Positions 8,212 through 15,640 of a stretch of 64,000 nucleotides of DNA are shown here, piece after piece; position 1 is the first letter of the stretch, and every line of letters starts with the position of its first letter. A program made the position numbers and the translations under genes. This DNA is from DASXYG01 sp036502625 (lineage in GTDB: Bacteria > Actinomycetota > Actinomycetes > Streptosporangiales > Streptosporangiaceae), in assembly GCA_036502625.1 (NCBI GenBank), contig DASXYG010000018.1:1-64000 (forward strand). Reading direction: 5' to 3'. A model generated the notes under the pieces. The model was given only the letters and a program-made list of their open reading frames with translations, was not told the DNA's origin and searched no databases.

Positions 8212-9263
8212 CCCATCGCTCCGACGTACGCGTCGACGCGCGCACGGATCTCGTCGTCCGGCAGCGCCAAGTGTTCAAGGATGGTGTACCGCCCGGGCCG
8301 GGTGCTGGGGGCGAACGACACGGCGCGGGCGAACTGCTCGTTCGTCAGCCCGACGTCTGCGGGCAGCCGCGGCAGTTTGTGCTGCTCCAGGCAGGTGCTG
8401 ATCTCCTGGAACCGCACCTCGTCCTCGCGGAGGTAGAAGCTGAACAGCGCGCCGATGCCGGCGAGCTCGCCGTGGTTGGAGGTGCCGGGGTACAGGTGGT
8501 CGATGGCGTGCAGGATCTCGTGGCACGAGCCGCTGCCCGGCCGCGACGACCCGGCCGTGGACATCGCCATGCCGGACAGCACCAGCGCCTCGGCCAGCGC
8601 GGTGAGGAAGGCGTCCGACTCGATGGAGTCGGGGCGGTGCAGCACCGCCTCGGCGGCCGTACGGGACAGCGTCACCGCAAGGCCGTCCACCGGCTCGCGT
8701 GTGGCGTGCGCGGACAGCTCCCAGTCGGCGATGGCGCTGAAGTTGCTCACGACGTCGCCGACGCCGCTGCGCACCATGTTCTCTGGCGCGGCGCGGACGT
8801 AGTCGAGGTCGACGACCACCGCGAGCGGCAGGGACACGCCGAACGAGCCCTTGCCCTTCTCGTGTTCCAGCGAGCTGACCGGGGAGCAGATGCCGTCATG
8901 GGAGAGGTTCGTGGCCACCGAGACCATCGGGATGCCGGCCAGCGACGCGGCGTACTTCGTGACGTCGAGCGTCTTGCCGCCGCCGATGCCGACGACCGCT
9001 TCGTACGACCCGCCGCGTAGCTGTGACCCGAGCTCGACGGCGGCGTCGACGCTGCCGTCGCGGACCCGCATGACCTCGGCGGAGCCCAGCGTGGGCCGGA
9101 GGTCCTTGGCGATCTGGTCGCCCTGGCTCGGCCCGACCGCGACCGCCACGCGCCCCTCGGTGGCGATGCGCCGGTCGGCGAGCAGCTCGCCGAGCTTCGC
9201 GATCGCGCCGCGCCGCACGTCGATGCACAGCGGCGCGCTCACCATTCGGGCTAGTAGCGGCAT
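8208..9263 (-). CDS. Glycerol-1-phosphate dehydrogenase-like (iron/zinc alcohol dehydrogenase) enzyme
   Basis: A 351-residue member of the EgsA/AraM-like branch of metal-dependent alcohol dehydrogenases, which reduce dihydroxyacetone phosphate or a related ketose phosphate with NAD(P)H. The nucleotide loop GGGKTLDVTK is at about residues 94-103, followed by SHDGICSPVS (121-130). Candidate metal ligands are Asp170, His248 or His252 (SGSCHEILHAID) and His264 (NHGELAG). ATG 9263 is preferred over Met at 9245 because GGGAG lies six bases before it, although it overlaps the previous gene by 13 bases. Its position between a nucleotidyltransferase and a CDP-alcohol transferase suggests it supplies the alcohol phosphate that becomes CDP-linked. 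The exact substrate is not known. Confidence 0.85.
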   Translation of the reverse strand: MPLLARMVSAPLCIDVRRGAIAKLGELLADRRIATEGRVAVAVGPSQGDQIAKDLRPTLGSAEVMRVRDGSVDAAVELGSQLRGGSYEAVVGIGGGKTLDVTKYAASLAGIPMVSVATNLSHDGICSPVSSLEHEKGKGSFGVSLPLAVVVDLDYVRAAPENMVRSGVGDVVSNFSAIADWELSAHATREPVDGLAVTLSRTAAEAVLHRPDSIESDAFLTALAEALVLSGMAMSTAGSSRPGSGSCHEILHAIDHLYPGTSNHGELAGIGALFSFYLREDEVRFQEISTCLEQHKLPRLPADVGLTNEQFARAVSFAPSTRPGRYTILEHLALPDDEIRARVDAYVGAMG

Positions 9264-9991
9264 GCGATCTCCCGCGCGCGCGCCAGGTCGTCGTGGTTGT
9301 CCACCTCGACCCAGTCGACGGCGCCGATCGGGGCCACGGCGACCTTGCCGCCGCGGTTCACCAGCTCCTGGTAGCCGTCCTCGTAGTAGAGGTCGGTGTC
9401 GCGCTTCCAGGTGGCCTCGAGCGCGTCGGCCAGCGGCTTCGCGGCGCCCGGCTTGATGAGCGTGGCGCCGATGTACTCACCGCCGGCCTCGGCGGGGTCC
9501 ATCAGCTTGGTGATGCGCGAGAGCAGGCCCGAGTCGTCGAGGACGACCTTCATCTCCTCGTCGGCGAGGTTCTTCACGTCGTCGACCGCGAGCAGGACGT
9601 CGGCGCCGCAGTCGTGCTCGGCGGCCAGGAGCGTCTTCTCCACGCTGACCGGGTGCACGGTGTCGCCGTTGACCATCAGCACTCCGGAGGAGAAGTACTC
9701 TCGTGCCAGCCACATGGAGTAGGCGTTGTTCCACTCCTCGGCCTTGTCGTTGTGCACGAGGCGCAGCGTGACGCCGTACGTCTTCTCGAATTCGGCCTGC
9801 CGACGCTCGACGGCCTCCGCCGCGTAACCGACGACCGCGACGATCTCCGTGAGACCGACAGCCGCGAGGTTCCGCAGAGAGATGTCGAAGATCGTGGTCT
9901 CCCCGTCGACGGGGACCAGGGCCTTCGGCAATGTGTCCGTGTACGGCCGCAGTCGCCGTCCCGCACCAGCCGCCAACACCATGCCGTACAT
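9251..9991 (-). CDS. Sugar/alcohol-phosphate nucleotidyltransferase (LicC/IPCT-like)
   Basis: A 246-residue nucleotidyltransferase with the complete active-site pattern: LAAGAGRRLRPYTDTLPKAL at residues 6-25 (GxGxR then PK) and the metal-binding Asp in VNGDTVHP. The NAYSMWLAR motif after HNDKAEEWN resembles phosphocholine and inositol-phosphate cytidylyltransferases more than glucose-1-phosphate enzymes. It likely forms a CDP-alcohol from CTP and an alcohol phosphate made by the next gene. Its ATG shares one base with the stop of the upstream DUF5941-like gene (TGATG). The nucleotide and alcohol identities are inferred from context. Confidence 0.85.
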   Translation of the reverse strand: MYGMVLAAGAGRRLRPYTDTLPKALVPVDGETTIFDISLRNLAAVGLTEIVAVVGYAAEAVERRQAEFEKTYGVTLRLVHNDKAEEWNNAYSMWLAREYFSSGVLMVNGDTVHPVSVEKTLLAAEHDCGADVLLAVDDVKNLADEEMKVVLDDSGLLSRITKLMDPAEAGGEYIGATLIKPGAAKPLADALEATWKRDTDLYYEDGYQELVNRGGKVAVAPIGAVDWVEVDNHDDLARAREIACRY

Positions 9992-10608
9992 CAGGCGCCT
10001 TCCTCCTCAAGATCGACGGTCTGGTTGCTCTGCCTGGGGGTGGACAGCCAGCTCCGAATGCTCTCCCCGGCAAAGAGCACCCAAAGGTAGCCCGCGAGCG
10101 CACCGAACGCGAACGGTTCGATTCCGAACATCGCGCCGACCGCGACGATGAGCATCCGGCCGTCCCAGCCGAGGCCCGCGAGGTTCACCCATGATGGGGG
10201 CTCGATGCGCTGCCTCACACGGTAAACCAGGTCATAGTGATGGAAAGCCATTGCCGCGAGCAGGACGTAGACGACCGGCCGTGACGCGGACGAGCTCAGC
10301 CCCACCATCGCGACGAAGGTGTACTCCGTGACCCGCAGGATCGGCGGCACCAGCCAGTCGAGCCGCCCGGAATGCGGGTGCCCGGCGCCGAGGCCGGCCA
10401 GCAGCGTGGCAACGACCGGGGTGGCGATGGTGATGCCGGGCAGGTCGGAGACACCGGTGAGCACGAGGATCAGCGTCACGACGCCGCCGGCGAACGCGGT
10501 CAGCAGCGGCGGGATCTGCCCGCCCGCGAGCACGCCGAGCTGCCGGGCCAGCGGCCCGTCGTCGCGGTACACCCGGATCGGGTTCGTGCCGCCTGTGCTG
10601 CCTGCCAT
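9991..10608 (-). CDS. DUF5941-like membrane protein
   Basis: A 205-residue integral membrane protein with five to six hydrophobic segments (for example GVVTLILVLTGV, VVYVLLAAMAF, MLIVAVGAMFGIE). It resembles the DUF5941 proteins that, as I recall, often sit beside or fuse to CDP-alcohol phosphatidyltransferases in actinobacteria. GAGGAA stands six bases before ATG 10608. Conserved polar residues in the membrane (HHYDLVYRVRQR) suggest an enzyme-like or substrate-handling role, but no catalytic motif is recognised. Its location between the bifunctional transferase and the nucleotidyltransferase implies a shared pathway. Confidence 0.72.
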   Translation of the reverse strand: MAGSTGGTNPIRVYRDDGPLARQLGVLAGGQIPPLLTAFAGGVVTLILVLTGVSDLPGITIATPVVATLLAGLGAGHPHSGRLDWLVPPILRVTEYTFVAMVGLSSSASRPVVYVLLAAMAFHHYDLVYRVRQRIEPPSWVNLAGLGWDGRMLIVAVGAMFGIEPFAFGALAGYLWVLFAGESIRSWLSTPRQSNQTVDLEEEGA

Positions 10609-10630
10609 GTCTGTTCCTCGTTCCGCCTTC

Positions 10631-12175
10631 TCAGCGCGCCAGCGACCGGAACACGCGGCCCGCGAGGGTGTAGCAGGCCGCGAGGCCGCCCCAGGCGAGC
10701 AGCGCGATGAACGTGATCCGTGGCGTGGTGGCGGCGGCGAGCACGCAGATCAGCGCGAACCGCTCGCCGATCGGCAGCACGATGATCTTCTTGGCCCAGC
10801 GCAGCACGCCGCGGGAGTCGAAGCCGCGCGACAGGCTCACGACCGAGCCCGCGAGCCCCTTGCGCCGCGGCGCCGACTCGGACTCGTCGGCCCAGGGCGC
10901 CTGCGCCGGCAGGGCCACGTGGTCGGCGAGGCCGTCGGACCGCTCGCGTACGGACCGGCGCGGCAGCGCGGCCACCTCGGTCGTACGGGCCGCGGCGTAG
11001 GAGAAGTCGATCATGTGGCGGACGGTCTGGAGGAGCAGGGCCGCGGTGGCCAGGCCCCAGACGTCGCCGAAGCCGCCGGCCGCCGAGCCGATGGCGAGCC
11101 CGGCGTACGCGATGTACTCCTTGGCGCGGTCGCCGGTGGCGTCGAGCCAGGCGCCGAGCGTGGAGAACTTCCGGGCGTAGCGGGCGAGCTGGCCGTCCAC
11201 GCAGTCGAGGACGAACGCGAAGTAGAGGAACGCCGCCCCGGCGATCATGCCGGCGCGGGTGCCGGAGGAGAACCAGAGCGCGGCCAGGACGGCCACGCCC
11301 ATGTTGATGAACGTGATCGCGTTCGGGCTCATGCCGCGCCGCGCCGCCCAGCGGGCGATGTAGCGGGAGTACGTGCTGACGGCGTACGTCGTGAACAGGC
11401 CGTCGTCGCCCTTGACCGCCGACTCCAGCTTGACGCGCTCCTCGTCGGTGGCGGAGATGCGCCGCTCGGTCTCCCGCAGCGACCCCTCGCCGGTCACGCG
11501 ATGGGCGGTGAGCACCCGTACGTCGCGCGCGGCCACCTTGGCGCCGCCGCGTACGAGCCCGACGAGCAGCAGCGCGACCGGGTCGCCGAGGGCGGCGTCG
11601 CCGACGGACTCGGCGAGGTCGGCGAGGTCGTCGGCGGCGACGGCGAGCCGCGGGAGGTCGGCCGCGTTGACCCGCAGGACGCCGAGCGAGCGGGCGTTGG
11701 GCAGGGTCGTCCAGTGGTACGGCGACGCGGCGGAGACGATGCGGCCGTGCTCGACGCGGACGTCGGGACGGGCCGCCTCGGCGGCGGCGCCGGGCGCGGT
11801 GGCCTCGACGAGCGCGCCCGTGGCGTCGCCCGGCGCGGCGATCAGCCCGGCCAGGGCCTCGCGGTGGGCGAGGACGTCGCCGGCGCAGAGGATCAGCGGG
11901 CCGTCGGAGCCGCGGGCGGCGCGGGCGACCTCGCGCAGGGTGTCGGCGAGGTCGTCGGTGCCGATGACGCCGGCCGGGGTGTCGGCGAACGCGTCGAGGT
12001 GCTTGCGGCAGGCGAGCAGCTCGATGTCGCGGACGTCGAGCGAGGCGAGCTGGCCGTGCAGCCGGTCGAGGACGGTGGTGCCGTCGCCGGACAGCGTCAA
12101 TGTGGCGGTGGGCCGATCCTCATCGTCCACCGCCGTCGCGACGACAACCGCGAGCGTCACAAAACGACCTGCCAC
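10631..12175 (-). CDS. Two-domain protein: nucleotidyltransferase-like N-terminus fused to CDP-alcohol phosphatidyltransferase
   Basis: A 514-residue fusion. Residues 1-215 have the alternating strand/helix character of a nucleotidyltransferase (ILCAGDVLAHREALAG) but lack the GxGxR and PK motifs, so this half may not bind CTP. Residues 230-514 form a CDP-alcohol phosphatidyltransferase with all four catalytic Asp positions intact (DCVDGQLAR, eight residues, GAWLDATGD) and about six membrane helices. The layout recalls bifunctional inositol-phosphate cytidylyltransferase/di-myo-inositol-phosphate synthases. GTG 12175 has AGGAA only two bases away; GTG 12160, with AGG seven bases upstream, is an alternative start. 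It sits directly downstream of the exporter ATPase gene. Confidence 0.82.
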   Translation of the reverse strand: MAGRFVTLAVVVATAVDDEDRPTATLTLSGDGTTVLDRLHGQLASLDVRDIELLACRKHLDAFADTPAGVIGTDDLADTLREVARAARGSDGPLILCAGDVLAHREALAGLIAAPGDATGALVEATAPGAAAEAARPDVRVEHGRIVSAASPYHWTTLPNARSLGVLRVNAADLPRLAVAADDLADLAESVGDAALGDPVALLLVGLVRGGAKVAARDVRVLTAHRVTGEGSLRETERRISATDEERVKLESAVKGDDGLFTTYAVSTYSRYIARWAARRGMSPNAITFINMGVAVLAALWFSSGTRAGMIAGAAFLYFAFVLDCVDGQLARYARKFSTLGAWLDATGDRAKEYIAYAGLAIGSAAGGFGDVWGLATAALLLQTVRHMIDFSYAAARTTEVAALPRRSVRERSDGLADHVALPAQAPWADESESAPRRKGLAGSVVSLSRGFDSRGVLRWAKKIIVLPIGERFALICVLAAATTPRITFIALLAWGGLAACYTLAGRVFRSLAR

Positions 12176-12200
12176 TTCCTGCCGTGTGGGTGCGTACGGC

Positions 12201-13067
12201 CTACTTCTTGCTCGCCGATCCGGCCGACTCCGCCTCGGTCGCCGCGCCGGGCTCGGGGTCGTCCTGCGGCGGGGCGGGCTTCTTCGCCGGCGGCTTCTTC
12301 TTGGCCGCGGGCTTCTTCTTCGGCGGTGCCGGGGCGTCGGTGTCGGCGTTGTAGGCGTCCATCGCCTCGGTGAGCGTGCCGTCGACGATCATCTTGCCCT
12401 CGCGGATGTAGAGCCCGCGGGTGCAGAAGCGTTCGAGGTCGCGCTCGTTGTGCGAAACGAGCAGGAGCGTACGGCCGTTCGCGAGCATCTTCTCGATGGT
12501 CGCGTAGCACTTCTTCTTGAACTCCTTGTCGCCGACGGCGAGCACCTCGTCGACGAGCAGCACCGGGTGGTCGAGCTGCGCGATCACCGCGAAGCCCAGG
12601 CGCACCTTCATGCCGGAGGAGTAGTGGCGCAGCGGCATGTCGATGAAGTCGCGGACCTCGGCGAAGTCGATGATCTCGTCGAACCGCTTGTCGATCTCGG
12701 AGTTCTTCATGCCGTGCAGCGAGGCGAGGAGGTAGACGTTCTCGCGGCCGGTCAGCTCCTCGTTGAAGCCGGCGCGCAGCTCCAGCAGCGGCGCGACCTT
12801 GCCCTTGACCGTGACCGTGCCCTCGTCCGGGATGAGCACCCCGGCGATCAGCTTCAGCAGTGTGGACTTGCCGGTGCCGTTGCGGCCGACGACGCCCACG
12901 GCCTCGCCGCGCAGGACATCGAAGGAGATGTCGCGCAGCGGCCAGAACTCACCCGACGGCCGCTTCTTGCCGCCGCTGATGAACAGCTCGCGCACGCTGA
13001 GCTTGCGGCGGCGCGTCCGGGCGAACTTGATGCCCAGGCCGCGCGCCTCGATGATCGGCTCGGCCAT
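12201..13067 (-). CDS. Polysaccharide-type ABC exporter ATPase with Lys/Pro-rich tail
   Basis: A 288-residue ATPase for the permease encoded just upstream (3 bases apart). Walker A (GRNGTGKST) is near residue 59, the signature RHYSSGMKVRLGF near 138, and Walker B with Glu (VLLVDEVLAVGD) near 168. It belongs to the same Wzt/TagH-like class as the ATPase at 886-1722. The last 45 residues form a Lys-, Ala- and Pro-rich tail (KKKPAAKKKPPAKK) that is not part of the ATPase fold and may contact the acidic membrane or a partner. It probably energises export of the product made by the downstream CDP-alcohol genes. Confidence 0.92.
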   Translation of the reverse strand: MAEPIIEARGLGIKFARTRRRKLSVRELFISGGKKRPSGEFWPLRDISFDVLRGEAVGVVGRNGTGKSTLLKLIAGVLIPDEGTVTVKGKVAPLLELRAGFNEELTGRENVYLLASLHGMKNSEIDKRFDEIIDFAEVRDFIDMPLRHYSSGMKVRLGFAVIAQLDHPVLLVDEVLAVGDKEFKKKCYATIEKMLANGRTLLLVSHNERDLERFCTRGLYIREGKMIVDGTLTEAMDAYNADTDAPAPPKKKPAAKKKPPAKKPAPPQDDPEPGAATEAESAGSASKK

Positions 13068-13070
13068 CGC

Positions 13071-13880
13071 TCAGAGCTCCTTCAGGACGGCGGGTTCGAG
13101 CTTCTTGAAGATCCACCAGCCGAACACCAGGATCGCCAGGCAGCCGGCAACGGAGATGACGAGCAGCCGGGTGTGCGGGAACTCGCTGGGGAAGAAGGCC
13201 GAGTGGTACATCTGCAGGATGCCCACCATCGGGTTGAGCTGGTAGATGATCTTCACGGCCTCGGGCGCCTTCTGCATCACCAGTTCGTACGTGTAGATCA
13301 CCGGTGAGAGGTAGAACATCGCCCGCAGGATGATCCGGACGATCCGCTCGACGTCGCGCAGCACGATGTTCAGCGACGACAGCATCAGGGTCACGCCGGT
13401 GAGCAGCACGATCTGCATGGCCATCGCCACCGGGAACCACAGGATGTCGGCGCTGAGGTGGCCGTGGCCGACGAAGAAGAACACCACCAGGACCGGCAGG
13501 CTCAGCAGGAACTCGACGATCTTCGCGCCCACCATGCCGATCGGGAAGACCTCGCGCGGCACCTTCATCGTGGTGATGAGCTTGGCCTGCTTCCGCAACG
13601 CGCCCGTGGACTCCGCCACGTTCGAGTTGAACCACTGCCAGGCCAGGAAGCCGGACACCAGGAAGAGGATGTAGTCGCCGCCCTTTGGCGCGTGGCGGTT
13701 GCTGCCGAACAGCACACCGAAGACGAACCAGTAGATGCCCGCGAAGGCCAGGGGTTCCAGCAGCGTCCAGAAGTAACCGAGGATCGACTGCTGGTACTTG
13801 ACCTTGAGGTCTCGACGGATCAGCAGACCGAGCACCTCGCGGCGTTGCCATACTGCCGCAGCCCTCGACGCCACCGTCAC
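13071..13880 (-). CDS. Polysaccharide-type ABC exporter permease, first gene of the CDP-alcohol operon
   Basis: A 269-residue ABC-2 permease of the TagG/Wzm type with six membrane helices and the amphipathic entry segment RRDLKVKYQQSILGYFW near residue 22. It shares this architecture with the permease at the left window edge. GTG 13880 lies directly against AGGAGG; GTG 13874, eight bases from the same AGGAGG, has better spacing and may be the true start. The gene opens an eight-gene minus-strand operon running to 6503. The 233 bases between it and the divergent cytidylyltransferase gene must carry promoters for both; no clear operator was seen there. Confidence 0.92.
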   Translation of the reverse strand: MTVASRAAAVWQRREVLGLLIRRDLKVKYQQSILGYFWTLLEPLAFAGIYWFVFGVLFGSNRHAPKGGDYILFLVSGFLAWQWFNSNVAESTGALRKQAKLITTMKVPREVFPIGMVGAKIVEFLLSLPVLVVFFFVGHGHLSADILWFPVAMAMQIVLLTGVTLMLSSLNIVLRDVERIVRIILRAMFYLSPVIYTYELVMQKAPEAVKIIYQLNPMVGILQMYHSAFFPSEFPHTRLLVISVAGCLAILVFGWWIFKKLEPAVLKEL

Positions 13881-14113
13881 CTCCTCCTGAGTTGGGGTCC
13901 GTCCGCCGCAGGGGATGCGCGGACACCGACCGATCGTGCGGCCGCCCCCGGTACGGCCAACCAGACTACCCGGGGTGAACCGAGCCGGAACGCGCAGCGG
14001 TCGCCCGCCGAACGCGTACCCGACGCATCATGCCGTACCGCCGGGTCACCGCGCGGTAACGCCGGTAAAACGACGGTAAGTACCGGCGGCCATCCGGCGG
14101 TAGCCTCCTGGTC

Positions 14114-14833
14114 ATGACCGCGACGGCCGAGTTGACAGTGGGCGTGGTGCTGGCCGGGGGCATCGGGCGGCGCGTCGGCGGCCCCGTGCCGAAACAGCTC
14201 CTGCACCTCGCGGGCCGGCCGATCATCGAGCACTCCATCGACGCGTTCGAGGCCGCTGACGCGGTCGACGAGGTCCTCGTCGTCATGGCGCCCGACTTCG
14301 TCGACGAGGCGCGGAAGATCGTCGCCGCGCGCGGCTATTCGAAGGTCACCCGGGTGCTCGCCGGCGGCGCCGAGCGCACCGAGAGCACGGCCCGCGCCCT
14401 GGCGGCCATCGGCGACGCACCCGACGCCACCCGCGTCCTGCTGCACGACGCGGTGCGCCCGCTCGTGCCGCCGCCGGTCATCACGGCCTGCGCGCAGGCG
14501 CTCGGTTCCTACGAAGCGGTCGCCGTCGCGGTGCCGTCGTCGGACACCGTCGTGGTGGTCGACGGCGACGTGATCGTCGCCACGCCGGACCGCGCGACGC
14601 TGCGCCGCCAGCAGACCCCGCAGGGCTTCCGGCTCGGCACGCTCCGCGCCGCGTACGCCCGCGCGCTCGCCGACCCCGCGTTCACCGCCACCGACGACTG
14701 CGGCGTGGTGCTGCGCTACCTGCCCGGCGTGCCGATCCACGTGGTCCCGGGCAGCGAGGACAACATCAAGATCACCCATCCCGGCGACCTCGCCGTGGCC
14801 GAGCGGCTCCTGCGCTTGCGAGAGGAATCGTGA
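14114..14833 (+). CDS. IspD/TarI-family cytidylyltransferase
   Basis: A 239-residue CTP:alcohol-phosphate cytidylyltransferase. The nucleotide loop VLAGGIGRRVGGPVPKQ is at residues 12-28, followed by AGGAERTEST, HDAVRPLV, RRQQTPQGF and EDNIKITHPGDL. This pattern fits both IspD (methylerythritol phosphate, isoprenoid synthesis) and TarI (ribitol phosphate, wall teichoic acid). HDAVRP and DNIKIT recall TarI, and the neighbours are envelope-polymer genes with no ispF nearby. No TarJ-like reductase is adjacent, so the isoprenoid role cannot be excluded. It is transcribed away from the exporter operon and is followed after 20 bases by a phosphodiesterase gene. Confidence 0.83.
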   Translation: MTATAELTVGVVLAGGIGRRVGGPVPKQLLHLAGRPIIEHSIDAFEAADAVDEVLVVMAPDFVDEARKIVAARGYSKVTRVLAGGAERTESTARALAAIGDAPDATRVLLHDAVRPLVPPPVITACAQALGSYEAVAVAVPSSDTVVVVDGDVIVATPDRATLRRQQTPQGFRLGTLRAAYARALADPAFTATDDCGVVLRYLPGVPIHVVPGSEDNIKITHPGDLAVAERLLRLREES

Positions 14834-14853
14834 CCGGGTCGGTACCGTAGGCG

Positions 14854-15624
14854 GTGATGAAGATCTTCGATGGGGACCGCCCGGTGCTCGTCGGGCACCG
14901 GGGCATGGGCACCGGCGTCGTCGACGGATACGCCGAGAACACGATCGCGTCGTACACCGCCGCCATCGAGGCCGGGCTGACCTGGGTCGAGGTGGACGTA
15001 CGCCGCAGCTCCGACGACGGGCTCGTCGTCCGCCACAACGCGACGACCCCCGACGGCCGGTTCGTGATCGACCAGACGGCCGCGGAGACCGGCCTGCCGG
15101 CGCTGCGCGAGGTGCTCGACGCCCTGCCGCCCGGCATCGGGGTGGACATCGACGTCAAGACCGAGTTCGAGGACGCCACCGACCCCGACGACCGGGTGAC
15201 GGGAACGCTGCTCGCGCCCGTGCTCGCCGAGGAGGTGCGGCGGCGCCCGATGCTGGTCAAGTCCTTCGACGCGGCCGTGGTGCTGCGCCTCGGCGAGGCC
15301 GTGCCGGGCCTGCGGACGGCCATGCTGGCGTGGATCCGCTACCCGCTGGCCATGGCGGTGTCGTCGGCGGCCGGGCTCGGCATGGACGCCCTCTGCCTCG
15401 ACACCCGGTCGTTCGCGCTGGAGAACGGCGCCGAGCAGCCGGGCCGCCGCCCGGCCGGCTACGCGATCGACATGGCGCACCGCGCGGGCCTTGAGGTCAT
15501 GGTGTGGTGCCCGGAGGCCGCGGAGGCCGTGTGGTTCGCCCAGGCCGGCGCGGACGCCCTGGTCGTCAACGACCCGGCGCCCATCCGCCGCGCGCTGGCC
15601 GAGGCCCGCGCCACAACCGCGTAG
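14854..15624 (+). CDS. Glycerophosphodiester phosphodiesterase family protein
   Basis: A 256-residue GDPD-type TIM barrel that hydrolyses glycerophosphodiesters to glycerol phosphate and an alcohol. The catalytic and calcium-binding set is present: GHRG with its His near residue 15, YAENT, and VEVDVRRSSDDGLVVRHN with the paired acidic residues and second His. There is no signal peptide, so the enzyme is cytoplasmic and could recycle or trim polyol-phosphate material made by the neighbouring genes. GTG 14854 and ATG 14857 are adjacent possible starts. It converges with the glycosyltransferase gene after 16 bases. Confidence 0.88.
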   Translation: MMKIFDGDRPVLVGHRGMGTGVVDGYAENTIASYTAAIEAGLTWVEVDVRRSSDDGLVVRHNATTPDGRFVIDQTAAETGLPALREVLDALPPGIGVDIDVKTEFEDATDPDDRVTGTLLAPVLAEEVRRRPMLVKSFDAAVVLRLGEAVPGLRTAMLAWIRYPLAMAVSSAAGLGMDALCLDTRSFALENGAEQPGRRPAGYAIDMAHRAGLEVMVWCPEAAEAVWFAQAGADALVVNDPAPIRRALAEARATTA

Positions 15625-15640
15625 CGCGGGCGTACAGCCG

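Noticed and set aside
10319..12373. Plus-strand open frame of 684 codons
   Set aside because: It is antisense to the clear CDP-alcohol transferase and DUF5941-like genes and has no recognisable protein pattern.
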